NCBI RefSeq assembly: GCF_008087085.1
Contig: NZ_VIYJ01000011.1
Location: 124,001 to 188,000, forward strand
Reading direction: 5' to 3'
Origin: Nocardioides rubriscoriae
GTDB lineage: Bacteria > Actinomycetota > Actinomycetes > Propionibacteriales > Nocardioidaceae
DNA length: 64,000 bases
The notes under the pieces: model-generated
Database searches by the model: none
What the model was told of the DNA's origin: nothing
What the model saw: only the letters and a program-made list of their open reading frames with translations
Translations under genes and position numbers: made by a program
Shown: positions 1 through 7,253 of the stretch, in pieces
How positions within the stretch are numbered: position 1 is the stretch's first letter
Layout of the letters: each line of letters opens with the position of its first letter

Positions 1-126
1 CAGCTCAACCTGGTCAAGGCCAACGTCACCAAGGACGTCGCGCTGACCGAGCTGACCCTCGGGCTCGTCTCGGAGCTGTGCCGCACCTGGCGTGAGGCAG
101 CCCTCCACTCCGCCCGCGTCGCATGA
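1..126 (+). CDS. fliS: Flagellar export chaperone FliS, C-terminal fragment
   Basis: Only the last 41 codons are in the window; the 5' end lies to the left. The visible part contains LVKANVTKD followed by a helix ending in a WREAA motif. This fits the last helices of FliS, the small cytoplasmic helical-bundle chaperone that binds flagellin C-termini and prevents early polymerisation before type III export. The gene ends at TGA 124-126, overlapping the ATG of the next gene (ATGA), so the two are probably translationally coupled. The family call rests on this short piece plus the flagellar context and is moderately sure. Confidence 0.6.
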   Translation, partial: QLNLVKANVTKDVALTELTLGLVSELCRTWREAALHSARVA

Positions 127-476
127 GCCCGCTCTACGCGCCCCCGGCCGTCACGGCGTTCGGGCCCGGCCGCGACCTCACGCTCGCCTGGGCCGTCGAG
201 CTCGACCGCCTCGAGCTCGACGTGATGCGCGCCGAGCGGGCGTTGCCGACCGGCGACCCGATCCGCACGGACAGCTGGGACGCACCCACCAGCATCGGTC
301 CGATCCCGTCGGTCCTCGTCGACCGCGCCCGCGACCTGCTCGAGCGCCAGGCCGTGTGCCTGGAGGCCATGGCCGAGAGGCTCGGCGGTGCCGCCCGACA
401 GCACGCGATGGCGGTCGCGGTCACCAACGCGACGGGTCGCGGTGGCGTCCCGGTCTACGTCGACGTCCCCCTCTGA
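123..476 (+). CDS. Small protein in the fliT position (function unknown)
   Basis: This 117-residue soluble protein starts at the ATG that overlaps the fliS stop. It has a helical middle section (about residues 22-105), no signal peptide and no membrane segment. I recognise no specific family. Its size and its place directly after fliS match where other flagellated bacteria carry fliT, a chaperone for the filament cap protein, but sequence similarity to FliT is not evident by eye. An export-chaperone or filament-accessory role is therefore only inferred from position. A strong hairpin follows the gene. Confidence 0.5.
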   Translation: MSPLYAPPAVTAFGPGRDLTLAWAVELDRLELDVMRAERALPTGDPIRTDSWDAPTSIGPIPSVLVDRARDLLERQAVCLEAMAERLGGAARQHAMAVAVTNATGRGGVPVYVDVPL

Positions 477-543
477 GCCACCTGGGCCACCTGAGCCACC
501 CGCCTCCGGCGTCGTCACCGCCTTCCCCTGCGACGACACCGAC

Positions 544-580
544 CACGATCCCCGCGGCCGTCCCGGCCGCGGGGATCGTG
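544..580. terminator. Bidirectional hairpin terminator between the fliS block and cheB
   Basis: A perfect 17-bp inverted repeat (arms 544-560 and 564-580, loop TCC) lies between two convergent genes. There is no clear U-tract, as is common in high-GC actinobacteria. Confidence 0.75.
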
Positions 581-632
581 CTGCTCCGCGACCGAGAGCG
601 GTGCTCCGAGGCACCGCGAGAGGAGCGGATCC

Positions 633-1688
633 TCAGGCGCGGCTGGGGATCCGGGCGCAGAGCGCGTTGAGCCGCGAGGCGATCTGGTCCAAGGGCAGGA
701 CGTCGTGGGCGAGGCCGGCCGTGGCGACGGCACCGGGCATGCCCCACACGACCGAGCTGGCCTCGTCCTGGACGACCACGCGGCCCCCGGCCTCGACGAC
801 GGCACGGCAGCCGACGAGCCCGTCCTGGCCCATGCCGGTGAGCACGACGGCCAGGGTGCCGCTGCCGAAGCCGGCGGCGGCCGAGCGCAGCAGGGGGTCG
901 GCCGCGGGTCGGCAGAAGTTCTCGCGAGGCCCCTGGTCGAGCTGCGCGCGGGCGCGGTCGCCGCGACGGCTCAGCCGGAGGTGGTAGTCGCCGGGGGCGA
1001 TGAGCACCCGGCCGGCCTGCAGCGTCTCGCCGTCGGCCGCCTCGTGGACCGAGAGCGGCGAGATGCGGTCGAGGCGCTCGGCGAGCTGGGCGGTGAACAC
1101 CGGGGGCATGTGCTGGGTGATCAGCACCGGCAGGGGGAACGTCGCCGGCAGCCCCGGGAGCACGCGCGACAGCGCGTCGGGTCCGCCGGTGGAGCAGGCG
1201 ATCACCAGCACCTCGGGCGGCGCCGCAGCGGCAGGTGCGCGACGCGGGGGAGGAACAGGGCTGGTCGCGGCCGCGGCCACGCGTCGGGCGCCGGCCAGGG
1301 CCTTGACCCGCGGCACCAGGTCCTCCTGGACCTTCGCCATCGCGCCGGCGATGTCGCCGCTCCCGCTCGGCTTCGTCACGTAGTCCGAGGCGCCCTTGGA
1401 CAGGGCGGCCAGGGTGGCGCTCGCGCCCCGCTCGGTCAGCGTGCTGAACATGATGATCGGCAGTCGGGGATGGGTCTCGCGGATCTTCTCCACGGCACCG
1501 AGCCCGTCGAGGCGCGGCATCTCGACGTCGAGCGTGACGACGTCGGGCTCGAGCCGGGTCACGGCCTCGATGGCCTCCAGGCCGTCGGACGCCGTGCCGA
1601 TCACCTCGAGGTCCGGGTCACGCGACAAGACGGTGCTGATCAGGCGCCGCAGCACGGCAGAGTCGTCGACCACGAGCACTTTGATCAC
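633..1688 (-). CDS. cheB: Chemotaxis protein-glutamate methylesterase CheB
   Basis: CheB removes methyl groups from (and can deamidate) receptor glutamates to reset sensitivity during adaptation. The 351-residue protein has an N-terminal receiver domain (about 1-120) with the acidic pocket VVDDS, phosphoacceptor D54 in TLDVEMP and K106. A Pro/Ala linker follows, then a C-terminal esterase domain (about 158-351) with the expected triad S166 (ACSTGG), H193 (TQHMP) and D289 (GMGQDG). The start is GTG 1688. A CTCAG-N16-CCGAC promoter ends nine bases upstream, so the mRNA is probably leaderless. It is divergent from cheR, giving the methylation enzymes a shared control region. Confidence 0.95.
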   Translation of the reverse strand: MIKVLVVDDSAVLRRLISTVLSRDPDLEVIGTASDGLEAIEAVTRLEPDVVTLDVEMPRLDGLGAVEKIRETHPRLPIIMFSTLTERGASATLAALSKGASDYVTKPSGSGDIAGAMAKVQEDLVPRVKALAGARRVAAAATSPVPPPRRAPAAAAPPEVLVIACSTGGPDALSRVLPGLPATFPLPVLITQHMPPVFTAQLAERLDRISPLSVHEAADGETLQAGRVLIAPGDYHLRLSRRGDRARAQLDQGPRENFCRPAADPLLRSAAAGFGSGTLAVVLTGMGQDGLVGCRAVVEAGGRVVVQDEASSVVWGMPGAVATAGLAHDVLPLDQIASRLNALCARIPSRA

Positions 1689-1697
1689 GTCGGGATG

Positions 1698-1723
1698 GTC
1701 GGCCCGCGCGACGTGCGCCTGAG
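1698..1723 (-). promoter_or_regulatory. Sigma28-like promoter of cheB
   Basis: On the minus strand CTCAG (1723-1719), a 16-nt spacer, then CCGAC (1702-1698). It differs by one base from five other copies in the window and lies 9 nt before the cheB GTG. Confidence 0.6.
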
Positions 1724-1753
1724 GAGTACCGCCCAGATCCGGACCGATTTCTC

Positions 1754-1779
1754 CTCAGACGGCGTCACGGTGGACCGAT
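1754..1779 (+). promoter_or_regulatory. Sigma28-like promoter of cheR operon
   Basis: CTCAG at 1754-1758 and CCGAT at 1775-1779 with a 16-nt spacer. The cheR GTG follows 10 nt later, with no ribosome binding site between, which points to a leaderless transcript. Confidence 0.7.
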
Positions 1780-1789
1780 CTGGTTCCTC

Positions 1790-2692
1790 GTGATCAGCCC
1801 GTCCAGCTTCGGCTTCGTCGCCGACTTCCTGCTCCGCGAGACCGCGATGGTCTGCGAGCCGGGCAAGGAGTACCTGGTGGAAGCCAGGCTCCTCCCGCTC
1901 GCCCGTGCGGCCGGTGTCGCAGACGTCGACAGGTATGTCGATCTCCTGCGCACCGACGCGGTCGAGCGCGGCCGAGCCGCCGATGCGCTCACCATCAACG
2001 AGACGTCCTGGTTCAGGGACCTCGCCCCGTACCAGGCGTTCACCGACGTCCTGCTGCCCCAGCTGCTCGCGGCCCGCCAGGACCGCCGCCACCTGGAGAT
2101 CTGGTCGGCCGCGTGCTCGAGCGGCCAGGAGGCCTACAGCATCGCGATGCTGCTCGACGAGTCGCTGCCGCCCGGGTGGACCTACCGGATCCACGCGACC
2201 GACGTGTCGCCCACCATGCTCGAGCGCGTGCGCGCCGGGCGCTACTCGCAGGTCGAGATGAACCGCGGGATGCCCGCGAACCGCCTCGTGAAGTACTTCA
2301 CGAGGGTGGGACGCGAGTGGGAGGTCTCGGCCGACCTGCGCCGCACGATCACCACCGAGAAGATCAACCTGGCGGCGCCCCTGCCGGGCATCGGTCTGTA
2401 CGACTTCGTGCTGCTGCGCAACGTGCTCATCTACTTCGACGTCGACGTCAAGCGCGACATCCTGCGTCGGTTCCGCGCCCGCGTCGCCCCCGACGGGTTC
2501 CTGATGCTCGGGTCGACCGAGACCACCCTCGACCTGGACGACACCTGGATCCGCGAGGCGGCCGGTCGGGCCTGGGTCCACCGGCCGCGGCAACCCGCCG
2601 GCGTACGCCCTGCGACGGGCACGGCCACCGCCACGTCGCCGGCCACTCCCTCGACCAGTCACCCGACCAGACTCACCACCACAGGAGCTTGA
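1790..2692 (+). CDS. cheR: Chemotaxis protein methyltransferase CheR
   Basis: CheR transfers methyl groups from S-adenosylmethionine to receptor glutamates, opposing CheB. The 300-residue protein has the N-terminal helical domain (about 1-80, containing EPGKEYLVEARL and TINETSWFRD) and the SAM-binding domain (about 95-270) with WSAACSSGQEAYS and RNVLIYF. The last 30 residues are a Thr/Pro-rich tail without a receptor-docking motif that I can see. GTG 1790 is chosen because the conserved N-terminus starts there, even though no Shine-Dalgarno is present; the promoter lies 10 nt away. It leads the cheR-cheY-cheX-cheY-cheX-like operon. Confidence 0.95.
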   Translation: MISPSSFGFVADFLLRETAMVCEPGKEYLVEARLLPLARAAGVADVDRYVDLLRTDAVERGRAADALTINETSWFRDLAPYQAFTDVLLPQLLAARQDRRHLEIWSAACSSGQEAYSIAMLLDESLPPGWTYRIHATDVSPTMLERVRAGRYSQVEMNRGMPANRLVKYFTRVGREWEVSADLRRTITTEKINLAAPLPGIGLYDFVLLRNVLIYFDVDVKRDILRRFRARVAPDGFLMLGSTETTLDLDDTWIREAAGRAWVHRPRQPAGVRPATGTATATSPATPSTSHPTRLTTTGA

Positions 2693-2693
2693 C

Positions 2694-3077
2694 GTGCACG
2701 CCCTCATCATCGACGACTCACGCACGATGCGATCGATCCTGCGTCGCATCGTGGTCGACCTCGGCTTCGACGTCACCGAGGCCGGCAACGGGCAGGAGGC
2801 GCTCACCGCGCTGGAGGACGGGCTCGAGCCCGACCTGTGCCTGATCGACTGGAACATGCCGCTCATGGACGGCTACACCTTCGTCACCCGCGTGCGCGCT
2901 GACCCGCGCTGGCGCAACATCACGCTGATGATGGTCACGACCGAGAGCGAGCACGGCCAGATCGTGCGTGCGCTCGCGGCCGGCGCCCACGAGTACGTCA
3001 TCAAGCCGTTCACGGCTGACGCCATCGTCGAGAAGCTCGAGCTCCTCGGCCTCGCCGCCCAGGAGGTTCCCGCATGA
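2694..3077 (+). CDS. cheY: CheY-type chemotaxis response regulator
   Basis: This is a single 127-residue receiver domain with no output domain. The acidic pair is in LIIDDS, the phosphoacceptor is D52 (LIDWNMP) and the conserved lysine is K104 (VIKPF). Phosphorylated CheY carries the receptor signal to the flagellar switch. An AGGAG ribosome site (2683-2687) precedes GTG 2694. It is one of two CheY proteins in this operon, separated by a CheX-like phosphatase gene that overlaps its 3' end. The duplication suggests one regulator signals and the other acts as a phosphate sink or has a separate role, but the sequence does not show which. Confidence 0.9.
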   Translation: MHALIIDDSRTMRSILRRIVVDLGFDVTEAGNGQEALTALEDGLEPDLCLIDWNMPLMDGYTFVTRVRADPRWRNITLMMVTTESEHGQIVRALAAGAHEYVIKPFTADAIVEKLELLGLAAQEVPA

Positions 3078-3553
3078 CCGTGCTGACCGAGCCCAGCTCC
3101 TTCGACGTCCAGGCGGTCGTCGACGAGGTGTGGACCACGTTCCTCGGCGGTGAGCCCCTGGTGCCCGTCGCGCCCGACTTCGACCCGGCCGGGACGTTCC
3201 CCGGCTCGCGGTGGGACGCCGCGGTCACCGTGAGCGGCGCCTGGCACGGTCTCATCGTGGTCAGCGTCAACGACGCCGTCGCCCACGCGGTGACCCAGGC
3301 CATGCTCGGCCTCGACGACGGCGACACCGCTGCGCACGAGGACGTCGTCGACGCCCTCGGCGAGCTGGTCAACGTGATCGGCGGCAACATCAAGAGCCTG
3401 ATGGACGGCCCGAGCAAGCTGTCGCTCCCGCTCGTCGCCCAGGCACCCATCCAGGCCGGCGGCATCGTCGAGACCTGCCGGCTCGACCTCGCCTGGGGCT
3501 CGCACCGCGTGTGGGTCACCGTCGGCACCCGTGACGAAGGAGGCACCTCGTGA
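3074..3553 (+). CDS. cheX: CheX-like CheY-P phosphatase
   Basis: CheX, CheC and FliY-type proteins speed dephosphorylation of CheY-P and so end the switching signal. The 159-residue protein contains the family signature D/S-xxx-E-xx-N as D93-ALG-E97-LV-N100, followed by the IGGNIKS helix; E97 and N100 would be the catalytic pair. Only one such signature is present, as in CheX. The ATG overlaps the stop of the upstream cheY (ATGA) and its own stop overlaps the next cheY start (GTGA), so the three proteins are likely made together. Confidence 0.8.
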   Translation: MTVLTEPSSFDVQAVVDEVWTTFLGGEPLVPVAPDFDPAGTFPGSRWDAAVTVSGAWHGLIVVSVNDAVAHAVTQAMLGLDDGDTAAHEDVVDALGELVNVIGGNIKSLMDGPSKLSLPLVAQAPIQAGGIVETCRLDLAWGSHRVWVTVGTRDEGGTS

Positions 3554-3915
3554 AGATCGTGGTCGTCGACGACAGCCGCGTCATGCGGCAGATCGTCATC
3601 AGGACCCTGCGCCAGGCCGGCGAGGGCGGGCACGACATCGTGGAGGCCGAGAACGGACGCGAGGCGCTCGATGCCGTGGAGACGCACTCGCCCGACCTCG
3701 TGCTGTCGGACTGGAACATGCCCGAGATGTCGGGCATCGACCTGCTCGACGCCCTGCGCTCGCGCGGCAACGCCGTCCCCTTCGGCTTCGTCACCTCCGA
3801 GGGCTCCGACGACATGCGGGCGCGCGCCGCGAGCTCGGGCGCCTCGTTCCTCATCGCCAAGCCGTTCACGCCCGAGGCCTTCGCCGACGCGATCGCCACC
3901 GTGAAGGTGGCGTGA
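3550..3915 (+). CDS. cheY: Second CheY-type chemotaxis response regulator
   Basis: A 121-residue stand-alone receiver with acidic residues in VVVDDS, phosphoacceptor D54 (LSDWNMP), and K104 (IAKPF). GTG 3550 overlaps the stop of the CheX-like gene. The LSDWNMPEMSG core resembles flagellar CheY proteins of Gram-positive bacteria. Its start (MKIVVVDDSR) and loops differ from the first CheY, so this is not a recent duplication. The next gene starts on its stop codon. Which of the two CheYs binds the motor cannot be told from sequence. Confidence 0.9.
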   Translation: MKIVVVDDSRVMRQIVIRTLRQAGEGGHDIVEAENGREALDAVETHSPDLVLSDWNMPEMSGIDLLDALRSRGNAVPFGFVTSEGSDDMRARAASSGASFLIAKPFTPEAFADAIATVKVA

Positions 3916-4403
3916 TGAACGCGGCCACCAGCCACCTGCCGGCGCCCAAGGAGGTGCGCGACCTGCTCGGCGACCTGCTCGACCGTCAGGTCGACCTGCG
4001 CCCCGGTCCGCCGTTCGGAGTCAGCCCGTCCTACCCGGCGAGCATCAGCACCTACATCGACGACTCCGTGATCGTGCGGGCCGTGGTGGCCTTCGACCTG
4101 CCGCTGACGGCCCACGTGGGTGCTGCGCTCGCCCTGGTCCCGGCGGCACAGGCCGCCGAGGCGGTCGGCGAGGGCCGGGTCACCGGTCCGATCGCCGAGA
4201 GCGTGCGCGAGGTGTTCAACATCTTCGCGTCCCTCTTCAACGCCCCCGGCGCCGCCCACCTGCGGCTGCACGCCTGCCAGGTCTCGGGGGAGCCGCTGCC
4301 CCAGGACGTGCGGGCGCGGACCCAGGTCCTCGGTCAGCGCTGCGACTTCCTCGTCAACGTCGGGGGCTACGGCTCCGGACGGATCGCCGTCGTGCTGCTG
4401 TAG
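3915..4403 (+). CDS. CheX/CheC-like protein, possible second CheY phosphatase
   Basis: A 162-residue soluble protein whose ATG 3915 shares one base with the stop of the second cheY. Around residue 100 it has E99-VF-N102, the E-xx-N half of the CheC/CheX signature, with a glutamate (E95) where D or S is usual. The surrounding pattern, a helix with ExxN followed by a strand-rich C-terminal half (FLVNVGGYGSGRIAVVLL), fits the CheC-like fold. I infer a CheC/CheX relative that pairs with the second CheY, as cheX pairs with the first; a catalytically dead adaptor is also possible. Confidence 0.55.
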   Translation: MNAATSHLPAPKEVRDLLGDLLDRQVDLRPGPPFGVSPSYPASISTYIDDSVIVRAVVAFDLPLTAHVGAALALVPAAQAAEAVGEGRVTGPIAESVREVFNIFASLFNAPGAAHLRLHACQVSGEPLPQDVRARTQVLGQRCDFLVNVGGYGSGRIAVVLL

Positions 4404-4459
4404 CGAGCCGCGCCGACGAGCGACTGGTCCAGGCCGGTCGAGCCCGTCGGCAGAAACCT

Positions 4460-4485
4460 CTCAGGTCGTCGTGGCGACGACCGAT
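4460..4485 (+). promoter_or_regulatory. Sigma28-like promoter of the flgB operon
   Basis: CTCAG at 4460-4464, 16-nt spacer, CCGAT at 4481-4485. About 80 nt separate it from the flgB start, so this transcript has a real leader and a ribosome site (GGAAGG, 4550-4555). Confidence 0.7.
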
Positions 4486-4564
4486 GTCACCGGTGAGCAC
4501 GGAGAGCTCGCCCCAAGATGCCGAAGGATCGGCCGCCCAACCCTTCATCGGAAGGTGCGCGTTC

Positions 4565-4939
4565 GTGTCCTCCCTCTCCGCTGCCTCGGACCCCGTCTCG
4601 GCGGTCCTCGGCTTCGCCCTCGACGGCCTGGCGGCGCGTCAGCGCACCATCGCCGACAACATCGCCAACATCGACACCCCCGGCTTCCGCTCGTCGTACG
4701 TCGACTTCGAGAGCGTGCTGCGCTCGGCCGTCGACGAGGGCGAGGGGGCCCCGGGGGTCCTGGCCGGCGCGGTGCCGCTGGCCGGCGCCAGCGACAGCCC
4801 CGTGGGGGCCAACGGCAACAACGTCGACCTGCGCAAGGAGACGCTGGCGGCGATGCAGTCGCAGTTCCAGTACCAGATGATCACGCGGGCGGTCAGCGAC
4901 CGCTTCGAGCTCGTCCGCACGGTCGCAGGGGCCCAGTGA
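4565..4939 (+). CDS. flgB: Flagellar basal body rod protein FlgB
   Basis: FlgB is the proximal rod subunit, exported by the flagellar type III apparatus and assembled on the MS ring through FliE. The 124-residue protein has the family N-terminal motif RQRTIADNIANIDTPGF (about residues 25-41) and the C-terminal helix typical of rod and hook proteins. The reading frame is open further upstream (to 4484), but GTG 4565 is chosen because GGAAGG lies 9 nt before it and the family N-terminus starts here. It is the first gene of the large rod-motor-hook operon and overlaps flgC by one base. Confidence 0.93.
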   Translation: MSSLSAASDPVSAVLGFALDGLAARQRTIADNIANIDTPGFRSSYVDFESVLRSAVDEGEGAPGVLAGAVPLAGASDSPVGANGNNVDLRKETLAAMQSQFQYQMITRAVSDRFELVRTVAGAQ

Positions 4940-5328
4940 TGGGGGCCTTCGACGCGCTGAACATCGCCGGCTCGGGGCTGGGCGCCCACCAGACCTGGCT
5001 CGACACGCTGGCCTACAACCTCGCCAACGTCAACACCGTCCGGTCGACGTCGCAGACGGCGTTCCAGGCGCAGATGGTCATGACGCAGGCCGTGCCCGGC
5101 GGCGGCGTCGACGTCACCGGCATCGCGCTCAGCGACCCCGAGGGCGTCGTGGTCAACAACCCCGACCACCCGCTGGCCGACGCCGACGGCAACGTGCGGA
5201 TGCCCGCCATGGACATGGCCTCGCAGATGTCGCAGCTGATCATGGCCCAGCGCGGCTTCCAGGCCTCCTCGCAGGTCACGAAGTACGCGCAGGAGACCTA
5301 CACCGCCGCCCTCGGGATCGGCCGCTGA
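4939..5328 (+). CDS. flgC: Flagellar basal body rod protein FlgC
   Basis: A rod subunit stacked above FlgB. The 129-residue protein has the N-terminal LAYNLANVNT segment and the conserved C-terminal block MSQLIMAQRGFQASSQV that rod and hook proteins share. Length matches the family. Its ATG overlaps the flgB stop, and its own stop overlaps the fliE ATG. Confidence 0.93.
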   Translation: MGAFDALNIAGSGLGAHQTWLDTLAYNLANVNTVRSTSQTAFQAQMVMTQAVPGGGVDVTGIALSDPEGVVVNNPDHPLADADGNVRMPAMDMASQMSQLIMAQRGFQASSQVTKYAQETYTAALGIGR

Positions 5329-5651
5329 TGAGCGTCAACGGCATCGAGGCCCTCGGGGCCGCCGGCTTCACGCCGATGACCCCGCCGGTCGCCAGCGCGT
5401 CCGCGCCCACGACGGCCGCCGCCCCCAGCGTCGACTTCGGCAACCTCGTGCTCGACGGCCTCGACCGGCTCGACGGCGTCCAGCGCACGGCCGACCAGCT
5501 CGCGGTCCAGGCGGCCACCGGCAACCTCGCCAACCTGCACGACTACACGATCGCTGCCACCGAGGCGCAGGTGACCACGCAGATGACCGTCGCGGTCCGC
5601 AACAAGGCCGTCGAGGCGTTCAACGAGATCATGAGGATGCAGGTCGGCTGA
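5328..5651 (+). CDS. fliE: Flagellar hook-basal body complex protein FliE
   Basis: FliE joins the rod to the MS ring and is the first rod component exported. The 107-residue protein has a variable Ala/Thr/Pro-rich N-terminal third and the family's conserved C-terminal half (ATGNLANLHD through AVEAFNEIMRMQ). It overlaps both neighbours by one base within the operon. Confidence 0.92.
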   Translation: MSVNGIEALGAAGFTPMTPPVASASAPTTAAAPSVDFGNLVLDGLDRLDGVQRTADQLAVQAATGNLANLHDYTIAATEAQVTTQMTVAVRNKAVEAFNEIMRMQVG

Positions 5652-7252
5652 TGGCAGGCTCGTTCAGGGACACCGCGGGGCTGCGGCTCGCCGGCTACTC
5701 GCGCACCTTCTCCCAGTTCACCGTCGGCCAGAAGCTCGTCGCCGTGCTCGGCACCGCGGCCCTGCTGCTCGGCGGGTTCATGGTCTTCCGCTGGGCCTCC
5801 GCGCCGAGCATGGCCCCGCTCTACAGCGACCTGTCGGCCTCGGACGCCTCCGCGGTGGTCGACGAGCTCGACGCCCAGGGCGTGAAGTACGAGCTCGCCG
5901 ACGGCGGCACGATGATCATGGTCCCGCGCGACGTCGTCTACCAGACCCGGATCGACCTCAGCGCCCAGGGGATCCCCGAGGGCAGCGACGGCGGCTACTC
6001 GCTGCTCGACAACCAGGGCCTGGCCACCTCCGACTTCCAGGAGCAGACCGACTTCAAGCGCGCGATGGAGGGCGAGCTCGCCAACACCATCGAGGCGATC
6101 GACGGCGTCGACACCGCGGTGGTGCACCTGGCGCTGCCGAAGAAGGAGGTCTTCTCCGACAGCCAGCAGCCCGCGACGGCCTCGGTGCTCGTCGACACCA
6201 AGCCCGGTGTCACCCTCGAGCAGCAGCAGGTGCAGGCCGTCGTCAACCTGGTCGCGGCCAGCGTCGAGGGTCTCGACCCCGGCAAGGTCACCGTCGCCGA
6301 CTCCAGCGGAGCAGTGCTCTCGGCGCCCGGCGGCGAGAGCGGCGTGAGCTCGATGGCGCGCGACCAGCGCCAGGCCGCCGTCGAGACCGAGCTGCACGAC
6401 CGACTCCAGGCGATGCTCGACCGGGTCGTCGGGCCGGGCAACTCCACCGTCCAGGTCACCGCCCAGCTCGACTTCGACTCCACCGACACCAAGACGACCG
6501 ACTACCAGGTCGACAAGGCCAGCGGTCCGTCGTCCACCGCGACGAGCAAGGAGACCTACAAGGGTCCGGCCGGCAGCGGGGTGCCCGGAGGTGTCGTCGG
6601 ACCCGACGGCCAGATGGACCCGACCGCCACGACGGGCAGCGGCAGCTCGGCGTACGTCAAGCAGCAGGAGACCGCGGACACCCCGGTCGACGTCGTGGAG
6701 GAGCGGCGTCAGACGCCGCCCGGCGCGATCAAGACCCTGCACGTGGGCGTCGCCCTCGACGCGGCCAGCACCCAGAACTACCTGCCGCAGGAGGTGCAGC
6801 AGCTCGTCGCCGACACGATCGGGATCGACAAGAAGCGCGGCGACACCGTCCGCGTCGCCCAGATGCCCTTCAACCGCAGCGTCGAGGACGCGGCCTCCTC
6901 CGAGCTGGCCACGGCCCGGGCCGCCGAGGCGAGCGCGGCGACGCGCGAGATGATCCGCACCGGTCTGATCGCCGCCCTGGTGATGCTGGTGGCCGGGATC
7001 GCCTGGCTCCGCGCCCGCAGCAGGGCCAAGGCCCGCCGCCAGGCCACGACGTACGTCGTGGAGCAGATCCGCCAGGAGAGCGCCAGCCGCGCCGCGGTCG
7101 CCGACCAGACCGCCCTGCTCGCGCTGGAGCAGAGCGAGCCGCAGGAGGTGTCCGAGGAGGACAAGCTGCGCGACGAGCTCGACGCCCTCATCGAGCGCCA
7201 ACCCGACGACGTCGCCTCGCTGCTGCGCGGCTGGCTGACCGAGAGGGCCTGA
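5651..7252 (+). CDS. fliF: Flagellar MS-ring protein FliF
   Basis: FliF builds the membrane ring that anchors the rod and encloses the export gate. The 533-residue protein has a first membrane segment at about 27-46, the periplasmic-side YscJ/FliF ring domain with LSAQGIPEGS and FKRAMEGELA, a second domain with a Gly/Ser/Thr-rich loop (about 285-335), a second membrane segment near 434-455 and a short cytoplasmic tail. The tail is where FliG docks, and fliG follows one base later. Length is normal for Gram-positive FliF. Confidence 0.96.
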   Translation: MAGSFRDTAGLRLAGYSRTFSQFTVGQKLVAVLGTAALLLGGFMVFRWASAPSMAPLYSDLSASDASAVVDELDAQGVKYELADGGTMIMVPRDVVYQTRIDLSAQGIPEGSDGGYSLLDNQGLATSDFQEQTDFKRAMEGELANTIEAIDGVDTAVVHLALPKKEVFSDSQQPATASVLVDTKPGVTLEQQQVQAVVNLVAASVEGLDPGKVTVADSSGAVLSAPGGESGVSSMARDQRQAAVETELHDRLQAMLDRVVGPGNSTVQVTAQLDFDSTDTKTTDYQVDKASGPSSTATSKETYKGPAGSGVPGGVVGPDGQMDPTATTGSGSSAYVKQQETADTPVDVVEERRQTPPGAIKTLHVGVALDAASTQNYLPQEVQQLVADTIGIDKKRGDTVRVAQMPFNRSVEDAASSELATARAAEASAATREMIRTGLIAALVMLVAGIAWLRARSRAKARRQATTYVVEQIRQESASRAAVADQTALLALEQSEPQEVSEEDKLRDELDALIERQPDDVASLLRGWLTERA

Positions 7253-7253
7253 C

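Noticed and set aside
4484..4564. N-terminal extension of FlgB from GTG 4484
   Set aside because: The extension begins within the sigma28-like promoter's -10 box and has no family similarity; GTG 4565 has a ribosome site.
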